Shown here: piece after piece, positions 30,111 to 41,962 of the stretch | Layout: every line of letters starts with the position of its first letter | How positions within the stretch are numbered: position 1 is the stretch's first letter | NCBI GenBank assembly: GCA_038501195.1 | Contig: JBBPUQ010000003.1 | Location: 2,000,501 to 2,064,500 of the forward strand | Source: Nemania diffusa | Taxonomy: Eukaryota > Ascomycota > Sordariomycetes > Xylariales > Xylariaceae | Reading direction: 5' to 3' | Length of the DNA: 64,000 nt | The notes under the pieces: model-generated | What the model saw: the letters and a program-made list of their open reading frames with translations, nothing else | Databases searched by the model: none | Told to the model about the DNA's origin: nothing | Translations under genes and position numbers: made by a program

Positions 30111-33100
30111 AATTATATTAATAATTATAATTATATAATATTTGTTTTATTAATAAATTAATTAAATAATTTATAAATAAACATTATAATTAATATTAAA
30201 TTAATTATAATATAAATATAATAATTAATTAATATAATAATTATATAAATATATTTATATATATTTAAATTTAAAATTATTTTAATTATTTAAAAAGTTT
30301 ATATATACAATATTATTATTTTTATTTTTATATAATATTATAATTTTAATTTAATTAAAAATTTATTTATTATTATATATTAAATATATATAATAATTTA
30401 AAATTTTTATATAAAAACTTTAAATATAAAAAAATTATTTTAATTAAATTAATATAATTTAAAGTTTTTATTTTTATATTTATTAAATATTTTAAATTAA
30501 ATATATATTATATAATTATATAAATATTTTATTTTAAATAATAAAAAATTTAAAATATATTATATTAATATTAAATTTTTTTTATTATAATATATATTTA
30601 ATTAAAATATTATATTTAAAAATAATTATTAAAATATAATATATTATTTATAAAATTATATAAATTTATATATAATTTTATTATATATTAAAAACTTTGT
30701 ATAAAAATATTAAATAGTTATTTATTTAATTAAAAATTATATTTATTTTAAAATATTAAAAATTAATTTTTTTTATATATTTTTAAAAAATTTAAATTAT
30801 TATAATTATTTTAGAATTTTTTTTATAAATTATAACTTTATTTAAAATTATAAAATATAATTTTAAAATTTTAAATTTATAAAAATAAAATCTTTTAATT
30901 AAATTATATAAAATATTATAAAAATAGTAATAAAATAAAATAATTTATATTTATTATATTTTAATAAAATTTTAATAAATTTAATATTTTAATTTTTTTT
31001 ATTATATTAGCTGTTTTAAATAAAAAATTATATTATTTATATTAATATATAATAAAAAAAAAATTTTTTTTTTGTTAATAATAAATATTTTATTATATAA
31101 ATTTAAAAATACTTTTATAATTTATTAATTTTATTAAAAAATTATATATTAAATTAATATTAATTATTATATAATTATTAATAAATTAATTATAATAATA
31201 TTATATTTTAATAAAATATTAATAAATTAATAAAAATAATTATATAATTATAACTATTTAATTTTAAAAAATAAATATATAATAATATAAATAAATTATT
31301 TTTAAAGAAATATTTTAATAAACTTTTTATTATTTATTTAATTTTTTACTATTAAAATTAAATTTAATTATTTCGTTATAATTTTATTATTTATTTAAAT
31401 AATAAATTTTAATAAATTTATAATTAAAATTTTAAAATAATAATATTTTAAATATTATATTTAAATAATATTTATAAATAATAATTAAATTATTATTTTA
31501 TATAAAAATAAATTAAATATTTATATTATATTATTATATTAAATATAAATATTATATAATTTATTAATTATTATATAAATTAAAAAATTATAAAAAATTA
31601 TAAAAACTTTTATATTTATTTATTAAATATATAATAATAATATTAATATTAAAATTTAAATTAAATTTATATTTATATTAATTAATAACAACTATATAAA
31701 TAATATATTATTAATTATAAATAAAATTAATAATATTAATAAATTTTATTAAATTTATTTATTTTTTATAATTTTTATATATAATTATTAAAATATATAT
31801 TTATAAAATAAAATAAATTATTAATTTAATATTAAAATTTTTTAATATAATTATTTAAATTATAATATAAAATAATATTTTATAAATTTATATATATTAA
31901 TAATATTATATAAATTATTATATAATTAATATTTATATTATAATTAATTTTTTAAATATTTAATATAAATTTATTTTTATTGTTAATATTTTATAATTTT
32001 ATATTTTTTAAAATAATATAATATTAATTTTAAATAATTTTTTTAATATTGTTTTTAATTTAATTTAATATTTATATATAAATTAGAATTTTATATATAT
32101 TATTAATAATATAATTAATAGTTTTAATATATAAATAGTTTTTTATAAAATTATATTATTAATTTATTAATATATTTATATATTTATATATTTAATATTT
32201 TAATATTTTATTTAAAATTTATTAAATATTAATAATAATTATTAAATTATATAGTATTTTTAATTATAATTTAAAAATAATATATTATAAAAAAAAAGAT
32301 TTTATATAATAATTAATGTTTTATAAAAAAAAAAAACTTTTATTTATTTATTAAAATATTTAAATATTAATATTATTTAATATATTTAAAAATAAAAATT
32401 AAATTATTATTAATTTATAATTTTATAATTATAAATTTATTAAAATTATTTTTAATATATATTAAATATTAAATATATATAAATATTTTTATATTTTAAT
32501 TTATTATAATAATATTTATAATATATATTAAATTAATATATTTTTAATTTTATTAATATATATAATAATTATATTATTTTAAATAAATTATTTATTTAAT
32601 ATTAAAATTTAATATAATAATAATAATAATATTAAATTAAATTATTAATATTTATATTAAATTTAAAATTTTATTATTATTTTTATAATTTTATATAATT
32701 AAAATTTAATTATTACTTTTTAATAAATATAAATAGTTTTTTTTAATTTAGTTTTATATTAAAGTTATAATTATTTAATATTTTAAAATTTTTTATATAA
32801 ATTTATTTTTTTATATAATAAATTAATTATAATATTATGTTTTTTAATTATAAAAATTTTATTTATTTTAAATTTATTTAATTTAATTAATATTAATTTT
32901 TATATAAATATTATTAAATATTTTTTAATAAAAAAATTTATTATAATTAATTATAAAAATTATTTTAAAAATTAATAAATTAAATATAATATTATTTAAT
33001 TTAATATTATTATTTAAAAATTTTATAAATGTTTATATTATTTTTTTTTATATATAATATAATAATATATTATTATAAAATTTATATTAAAGTTATATAT

Positions 33101-34484
33101 AATATAATTAAATAGTTTTTAAAATATTAAATTTTAATAATAATATAATATATTTTAAATAATATTTATAAAAAAAAACTTTATAAAATTAATTATTAAA
33201 TATAAAATATTAATTTTAAATATTTAATTATTTATAATAATTTTATAATTTTTTATTTTATAAAATAACTTTTAATTTTTAATTAATTAATATTAAAATA
33301 ATTAAATAATAAATTTATATTTTATAATAATTATTTAAATAAAATTTAATTAATTTAATTATAATTAAAATAATTATTATTTAAATATATTTTATTTATA
33401 TTAAAATAAATATATATAAAATTTTAATTTTAATTATATGTTATAATATAATAATTATTTTTTAAAAATATTATAAAATATTAATATTTAATTTTATATA
33501 TATATATATTATTTATAATAAAAATATAATTAATATATTAAAATATTATTTTTTTTTATTTTTTATTTTATTATTTAATTTATTATTAAATTTATTATTT
33601 TATAATAAATTTATTTTATTTTTAATTTTAAAAAATTTTTTATTAAATATTTATACTATAATTTATAAATTAAAAAATAATATATTAATTATAAATTTTT
33701 AATTAATTAAAAAAACTTTAAATTAAAATATATTAAAATAAAGTTATATAATAATTGAACTATTTAATATATATTATATAAATTATAATTTATTAATTAA
33801 AAATTTAAAAATTTTAAATATTATTTTTATTAAATTAGTTTTTTATTTAAATAAAAATAAAAATAATTTAATTTATATAATATTAATTATAATTAATTAT
33901 TTAAATTAAATATTTATTAAATATTATATAAACTTTATTTTATTTAATTTATAATTTAAAAAAATATTATATTATAATATTTTTAATATTTTTTAATTAA
34001 TAATATATTAAAATAAAAGTTTATAATTTTTATTAATATAATATATTTTTATAAATTTAATATATTTAAATATTTAAATATTATTAATTATAATATTATT
34101 ATTTTTTTATATATAATTATTTATTTTTATATATATATTATTTAATAATATATATAAATTTGTTTTTAATTATTTAATTTTAAATATATTTATAAATTAT
34201 TTATTTTTAATATTTAATTTTATAATATTTTTAATATATTAATAATATTAATAATAATATTTTAAATTAATTTAATTATATTTTTATAATTAAATTTATT
34301 TTTATTATATAAAGTTATTAATTTATTAATTTATATTTATTATTATTATTTTAAATATAAATAATAATAAATATAAAAATAATTAAAATAATTAAAATAA
34401 TAACTTAATAATATATTATAAAAATTATTTTTAATTATAATTAATTTTTAATATAAATATAATTATTAATTTATATTTATATTT

Positions 34485-34560
34485 TATAATTATTAATTAA
34501 TATTAATAAAATATTATATATATATATATATATAATTTATAAATTTTATAAATATTTATA
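34485..34560 (+). repeat. Core repeat A, partial copy 3
   Basis: The junction sequence ATTATTAATTAATATTAATA followed by AAA and a long TATATA tract at 34485-34535 matches the start of copy 2 at about 29785-29830; the match then fades. It would close the second tandem unit, making it about 4.7 kb. Confidence 0.55.
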
Positions 34561-36949
34561 AATTATATTATATTTTTTTTATTAAAATTATTATATTTTA
34601 TATATTATATATTATATATATTTCAAAAAAATTCAAAAATTATATAATTAATAATTATTATAATATTATTTTTAAAAAATATAAATATTATAAAATAATT
34701 AAAATTAATAAATAATTAAATTAATATTATTATATTATTATTTTTTAATTTAATTTATATAAATATATTTAAATATATATAATTAAAGTTTTATTAATAT
34801 ATATAAATAAAATTTATATATTTATATATTAATATAAAAAATAAAAAATTAAATATATATTTAAATTTTATAAATTATTTTAATTATTTATATATATAAT
34901 TTTAATAATAATTATATATATTAAAAACTTTAAAATATAAACTTAATAATAATATTATATAATTAAATAATATAAAAATATTTATTAATTAATAAAAAAT
35001 TATAAATAAATTTATAAAATTATTATAAAAACAATATAAACAAATATAAATATTTTAATATTTTAAAAAATTAAATTGTTTTATTATTAATATTAATTAT
35101 AAAATTAATATAAATATTTTATTAATATATAAAACTTAAAATCAAATTTAATTTTAAATTTATATTTTATATTAAAAAAAATTAATTATAAAAATAAATT
35201 AATTAATTTATCATATTAAATAATTTTATATATTTTTTAAAATTAATAATATTTTATTTATAAATTAATTAATATATATAAAATAATAATAATATTATAA
35301 AATATTAATAAATTCAAAATTTAAAATAAATATTTTAAATTTATTTATTATTAATAAATAATAATATTATAATAATAAAACTTTATTTAAATTTAAAATA
35401 TTATAAAAAAAAAATATTAATAATATAATTTAATTTTTATATAATAAAATTAATATATTTATTATATTTAAAATTATTTATTTATATATATTATTTAAAA
35501 TATTATTAAAATAATAATTATATTTTTATTTATATTAAATATAAATATATATTATAATATTATATTAATTATATTTTGTAATTAATTTTTATTTTATTTT
35601 ATTTTTATAAATATTAATATTTATAATTATTAATATATTTTATTTAAAAAATTAAAAATTTAATAATTTAATTTTTTATATTAATATATAATTTAAAAAA
35701 TAAATTAAATTATTATTTTTTTATATTATAAAGTTATTATAACTTTATAATAATAATATAATTAAATTAATATATTATATTAATTATAATTTTTTATAAT
35801 ATTTAATATAAAATATAATTTAAACTTTAATATTATAAATAATAAATTATAAAATTTAATTATTTAATTTAAAATATTTATAATTATTTATTAAATTAAA
35901 TGATTTAAAATAAAATATTTATATATAAAAATAATTATTTAATAATTTATTTATTATTAATTATAATTTATAAATTAAATTATATTTAATTTTTATATTA
36001 AATTTAAAACATTTAAATAATTAAATTAATAATTAAAATTTTTAAACTTTTTTTATAATATATAATTATATTTTATTATAATAATAAAAATAAAATAAAT
36101 ATATTTAATATATAAATTTTAATTAATTTAATTATAATATAAATTATTTTAATTATAAAATTAATATTTTATAAATATTATTATTATATTAAAACTTTTA
36201 ATTATTTTTTTAATTTAAAATAAATATATTATATTTTTTATAAAATATATTTATTTATTTTATAATATATAATTAAATATTAATTTTATATTTATATTTT
36301 GTTTTTTATATAAATATTTGTTTATTTTTTTTAAATAATTAATATAGTTTTAAATAAAAGCTTTTTTTTAAAAAAATTTATATTTATTTAATAATAAACT
36401 AAATATTAATTTATAATAATTATTTATTTATAATATAAAACATTAAAATATAAATATATTAAAATATATTTATATAATGTTTATATAAAATAATATTTTT
36501 TAATAAATAATTACTTTTAAAATATATTATTAAAAATAAAATTTATTTATTATATTTTATAATATTTTTAAAATTAGTTTTTTTTAAAAATATATTTATA
36601 ATATTTTTATTTTAAATAAATATAATGTAATAATTTTATTAATTTATATTTATTTTGTAAATTTATTAATTAATATTTATATATTTATAATTATAATAAT
36701 AAATAAATAATATATATTTAAAATTTTAATTAATTATTTATATTTATATATATTATTAATTTATATTAAAAATATTTTAAAACTATTATATTTTTATAAT
36801 AATTGTAATAATATATTTGTTATATTTAATTTTTAATTAAAATTATTTAAATTTTTTTAAATTTAAATATTATTAATTTATTTTTATAAAATTTATTATA
36901 TATAACAAAATTTATAAAAAAACTTATTAATATTAAATATATTTATTAT

Positions 36950-37276
36950 TTATTATTTATTATTTATTATTTATTATTTATTATTTATTATTTATTATTT
37001 ATTATTTATTATTTATTATTTATTATTTATTATTTATTATTTATTATTTATTATTTATTATTTATTATTTATTATTTATTATTTATTATTTATTATTTAT
37101 TATTTATTATTTATTATTTATTATTTATTATTTATTATTTATTATTTATTATTTATTATTTATTATTTATTATTTATTATTTATTATTTATTATTTATTA
37201 TTTATTATTTATTATTTATTATTTATTATTTATTATTTATTATTTATTATTTATTATTTATTATTTATTATTTATT
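36950..37276. repeat. TTATTAT heptanucleotide tandem repeat, about 46 copies
   Basis: A regular 7-bp run with no visible interruption over about 330 bp, followed inward to outward by degenerate TTA/TTTATTA repeats to about 37715. It sits in the right arm opposite the start of the A-rich belt of the left arm. Confidence 0.9.
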
Positions 37277-37715
37277 ATTATTATTATTATTATTATTTAT
37301 TTATTATATTTATTTATTATTATTTATTTATTATTATTATTTTTATTATTATTATATTTATTATTATTTATTATTTATTATTATTTATTTATTATTATTA
37401 TTTTTATTATTATTATATTTATTATTATTTATTATTTATTATTATTTATTTATTATTATTTATTATTTATTATTATTTATTTACTATATTTATTTATTAT
37501 TATTATTTATTTTATTTTTTATTATTTTTTATTATTTATTATTATTTATTTATTATATTTATTTATTATTATTATATTTATTATTATTTATTAATTATTA
37601 TTATTTATTTATTATTATTATATTTATTATTATTTATTAATTATTATTATTTATTTATTATTATTATATTTATTATTATTTATTTATTATATTTATTTAT
37701 TATTTATTAATATTT
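37277..37715. repeat. Degenerate TTATTATTTATT repeat (T-rich belt)
   Basis: Irregular mix of TTA, TTTATTA and ATATTTATTATTATT words, with a roughly 60-70 bp block repeated several times (for example about 37310-37380 and 37380-37450). Its outer end at 37715 mirrors about 7160 on the left, inside the A-rich belt, so both belts start about 4.2 kb from the ends of the element. Confidence 0.8.
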
Positions 37716-40213
37716 AATATTATTTTAAAATTTTTTAATAAAATTTTAGTAAATTTATTTTTAAAAAAACAATAAAAATGTTTTATTAAAATTATTACTA
37801 AAGTAATTAATATATAATAATATATATTTAATATTTACAAGTTTAATTTTACAAAATTTATAAATTAAACATAAAATACAGTTAAAATAATTTAAAAATA
37901 AAAAAATATATTATAATTTTAAAACTTTATATTAAAAAGTTTTAATTATTAATCAAATATGTTGCTACGAACTTTATACCTTAACTTTTGTTTTTATTAA
38001 TAGAACATTTACTTATTTCGCAGTTTTTTTTGCTGCTCGTTCTTTGTTTGAAATATTACTAGAGCGCTTACAATTAAAGTTGCGTATACTAGTTGCAAGT
38101 ATATCCGATATACTTAAAGCTTTCTACAGTAGCAGCAGTTCATTTAAACTATTAGATCTTTAATCAAATAAACTACAAGCTTTTTCACTTATTATTCTTT
38201 TTTAATAGTTTGATTCAATTAAGCTTGATTTACTGTAATTACTTGTAACAAGCGAAGCTGCAGCTACTTCAAAATAGCTTACGTAAATTCCGATAAAATC
38301 AAGTTCGCTAGTGTTTGCTTTATTATATATCGGTTCAAACGCTAATATTAGAAGCAAATTATACATTAGCTTTATAATAATTCTATGTTAGCAATTATAC
38401 TTATATTTATAAATCTAACTAATTATATTTTTTTTAATTTGTAGCTTGCTTGCGTACTTCTGCTTGATTTAAGTTCTATTATTTGCAACTGCTTTAGTTG
38501 CAATCAAAACTGTTGTACTTGCTTTCTTGTTTTTTAATTTGCAACTAGTTAGCTTCAAAACATCCGAAACTAGTTAGATTTTTTAAGCTTTTTTTAAATC
38601 TTTATTTTTTTTGTTACAAATATAAAGCGTTGCACTAATGTTAATTGTTAAATTATTGTTAGCTTTAACTTTGTAATATTTAATAATATCGCTTAAAATA
38701 AAAAGTACATAAGCATTAACAAATAAAACATTTGCTAATATACTATTTCTTAAAGTGATTTACTTAAAAAAGCTTATACTTGCTTTTATATAGTTCTTAT
38801 ATACTTAGTTTACAATAGCAAAAAAAGCAAAAACTTAATTAATAAAGCTTGTATAATTATTATATAAATTATGCATGCACGTATTAATTAAATCGAAACT
38901 ACAAATACATTCGATTCTATTAATACGATTGATATAGCTAACACTACTACAAATACGCGCTATTATAATTAACTAAAATGCAAACGAAACTTTTTTGATT
39001 ATAAAATTTCGATCTGAAATAGTTTCGCGTATGCTTTAATTTTTTACAGTCTGTACATTTTACAAAACTAACAAAAAAAACAATAATAAACCAAAGCGTT
39101 AAAATAGTACAAACAAAACAAAAAAAAAAACAAATAGCAATATATTAAATAACAGTAAAAAATTAATTAATAAAAACAAAACAAGTAAAAGTTGAACCGA
39201 AAATATAACAGTAAATAATAAAGCTTGCTAAAGTTGTTGCAACAAAAGAAATAAAAACGTAATAACTTTTATTAGAAGCAAATATTAATCGCATATACAG
39301 ACTTTCCAGCGTAAATTTTGCTTGCGCACTATTAAATGTAAACAGTTTGTTACAAAACAGCGCTTATTACACATTATATAAAGCAACAAATACAAATAAT
39401 AAACAAAAAAAAACAGTAAATAATAGTAGCAAGTAAATATAAAGTGTAATAGTTAAAAAAGCATAAAAACAATATAGCTAAAACAAACTTGATTAAATTA
39501 AAACAATGCTATATTTTGTAGTTTAAGTTTAATCGTATAAAAAGTTGGGCGTACTTTATAATATTTATATATACAAAGCTTTATATTTTTTTAGTTCATT
39601 TAATTTTACGTTATTAAACTTTTTAGTTACTAAATACGATAATTTAACTATAAACAGTTTAAAGCTTCAATATATTATTTATTTTTTTATTGCTTATTTA
39701 TTTCTTTTTTTGTTATTAGTATATTTACGTTGCTTTTTTGTAACATATATAGCTTTAGCTCATACTTTGATCTTTTTTTTAATTTAACTAAGCCAAATTT
39801 TCAACTTTTATAAACTTGCTATCTCTGTTATCTCTGCTGTAAATCTAACGAAAATTTTTAAAAACTTTGACTTTTTTTTTTTTTTTATATTTTCTAGTTC
39901 TATACTAATTAGTAAATATTTACTTATGTTTAATTCACTAAAGTTAAAACTTATTAACACAAAACGAACATTTTTTATTTTGTTTAAAATAATAGCAGTT
40001 TGTATAAGCGCTTTTGAAACTTGTACTATTTACAACAACATACTACTTTATTGAACTATTATAATTTTTTTACTAACATATATAACATGCTACTTCTGCT
40101 TCAGTTCTATCGAATATATATAGTGCGATAATAGTTGTACACTTAACTTAATTGATTTTCTATTTTATATTTTCTAGTTCTCCGTTTTTATAAATTATAA
40201 CAAAGTCAACTAA
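37716..40213. other. Right shoulder of the element, moderately AT-rich, no readable gene
   Basis: Like the left shoulder, it keeps scattered GCT, GCA and CGA words, and every frame has frequent stops. The one longer open frame (39545-39787, 80 codons) translates to a low-complexity Phe/Leu/Tyr/Ile string typical of AT-rich DNA and is not supported as a gene. Confidence 0.5.
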
Positions 40214-41956
40214 GCGCTAAATAACTTATAACAAATTATATTAGTTCAATATAATATAATATATACTAAAAAATCATACTTTAAATTTGTTCAAAATATA
40301 GTAAACTTTGTTATAAAAGAATTAAAAAAACGCTTTAATAATCCAAATAGTTTTGATTATAAAAGTGTTACAGTTTTTAAAATAGTTAAAAACAACTAGT
40401 AAACATTACTAGTTATATCAAATAGTATTAATTAAAAAAAAAAGCATAATAATAACTAAAATAAAAAATTAACAATATATAAATAATAAAAAAAAAATAA
40501 GTAGAACAAAGCGCAACAGAAACATACGAAAAGAGATTTTTACAAAACACAAAAAAGTCGAAAAGCACAAAAAACAAAAGCAAGTAGTTTAAATACTAAC
40601 AAGTTAATAAATAAAAAGCTGTACTAATTAGTTAATGTTTAAATTAATTGTATACTTTAACGTTATTTTATATATTTTTATATTTTTGTAAGCTTTAATA
40701 ATGCTGCACTATTAACTACATACTTAATTAAGTTTAATTTTAATAAACTACTTATATATTTTGTACAATGTAATTAAAATTACTGCGATTTTACATAGCA
40801 AAAAAAAAACAATATATTAAAAATTAAAAAATGAAACATACTGCTTAATAATATTACTTTTATTTTAATTAATTATGTTTTAATTTTTTAAATATTTTGC
40901 TATATAACATATTAGCAAAACAATCGAAATATTGTATAGTAGTACTACTGCAGTTGTAATATAAATAATATATTTATATAAATTTATATTTTTGTTAATA
41001 ATGCAGATTTATTTTTAAAAGTTTTAATTAAAAAATATATTAACTAAATTTTTTAGCTTTAATAAAAATATACATACTGTTTAATCAAATTATATTTATA
41101 CTACTTAAAACACTTTTAAGTTTTTAAAGCTATTAGTAATTAAAAATAATACTTTTAAAAATATCAAAACAATACTTATTAATATAACATACTATATTTA
41201 TTACAAAATATACTTATTAACAAATTAAAATAAGTTTATATAATATAAAAAAGCTTTAAGTTTTTTAAAAAGTTAGCTATTAAAGTTAATACTACTAAAA
41301 ATATAAAAACAATACTTATTAATATAAAATATTGTTGCTGTTATTTAATACATTTATTAGCAAGTTAAAATATATTTATACAGTATAAAATTAGCTGAAA
41401 TAGCTAAAAACGTTTACAGTTAAAATTAATACTGCTAAAAATATAAAAACAATATTTGTTAATATAAAATACAGTTGCAGCTAGCAAACACATTTACTAG
41501 CAAGTTAAAAACTACTTATACAATTTAAAACGAATTAAAATATTTAAAAACATCTGCAGTTGTTTTTAATACTATTAAAAATATAAAAATAAAATTTATT
41601 TATATAAAATTACGTAGCAACTACAGCGATTGTAACAAATAAAATAAAATTAATAAAAAAGTAAAGTATACAAACTACATAAAACTAACATGCTTATAGA
41701 TTATATATAACAAATTTAATTTAAAAAAACCGCGTTTAATTTATATAGCTATTTTAAAATATAATTAAATCAACTACGTACACATTAATTTATATAAAAG
41801 TTTAAATAAATTATTGCTAGATTAAAAAAATGATTATAAAAAGTTAAATTGCAAGTTTGATTTAAAAAAGAAAGTAAAAAAAGAAAGTGGGCCCAGTAGT
41901 GTCAGCGTAGTTACCTAAATTGAATTATGAGACAGTAAGCCCTGTGGGCGACCGTA
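40214..41956 (-). repeat. Right terminal inverted repeat (about 1.74 kb)
   Basis: Reverse-complement copy of 2918-4660 with matching internal landmarks: the 140-bp array, the poly-T/poly-A switch next to GGCCCAC (about 41889-41895) and the outer 70 bp of ordinary composition. Where the arms differ, sometimes the left and sometimes the right copy has lost the C or G, so they mutated independently. Confidence 0.85.
41074..41634 (-). repeat. 140-bp tandem array inside the right inverted repeat
   Basis: The word TAATACT (reverse complement of AGTATTA) recurs at 41147, 41287, 41427 and 41567, exactly 140 bp apart. These pair with 3721, 3581, 3441 and 3301 on the left at a constant coordinate sum of 44874. 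Confidence 0.85.
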
Positions 41957-41962
41957 GCTGCT
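41957..41962. repeat. Target-site duplication, right copy (GCTGCT)
   Basis: Direct copy of 2912-2917, abutting the last base of the right inverted repeat. Confidence 0.7.

Larger units (their letters stand above)
10996..36949. other. Core of the element: nearly pure A+T, internally repeated
   Basis: About 26 kb with hardly any G or C and no plausible gene. The cytosines that survive lie mostly before T (AAACTT, AGCTT) and the guanines mostly after A (AAAGTT, TAGTT), which is what remains when CpA, CpG and CpC are depleted. Several blocks recur in direct or inverted orientation (listed separately), so the core was once a nest of repeated units. The plus strand looks A-biased before about 24.9 kb and T-biased in the following 5 kb. 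Confidence 0.7.
2918..41956. mobile_element. Giant (39 kb) AT-saturated element with long terminal inverted repeats
   Basis: The block is bounded by inverted ends TACGGTCGCCC (2918) and GGGCGACCGTA (41956) and flanked by a 6-bp direct duplication. The outer 1.74 kb of each side are collinear inverted copies. From the ends inward each side has about 70 bp of normal composition, a 140-bp tandem array, a moderately AT-rich shoulder, a minisatellite belt, and then a shared core with almost no G or C. No reading frame in it looks coding. Length, long inverted repeats and a 6-bp duplication would suit Maverick/Polinton-type elements or an integrated linear plasmid, but no polymerase, integrase or capsid gene is readable, and the termini do not begin with the AG usual for Polintons. 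The class is therefore open. The mutation pattern indicates RIP-like inactivation. It may now act as heterochromatin. Confidence 0.75.

Noticed and set aside
36950..37276. Telomere repeat array
   Set aside because: The unit is TTATTAT, 7 bp and without G; it does not match TTAGGG, and the array is internal.
38000..38400. Possible mutated pogo/Fot1-type transposase remnant on the minus strand of the right shoulder
   Set aside because: A few translated words looked suggestive, but stops and frame changes are too dense and no catalytic motif is visible; I could not support it.
39545..39787. 80-codon open frame in the right shoulder
   Set aside because: It translates to a low-complexity Phe/Leu/Tyr/Ile string, as expected from AT-rich DNA, with no homology I recognise.
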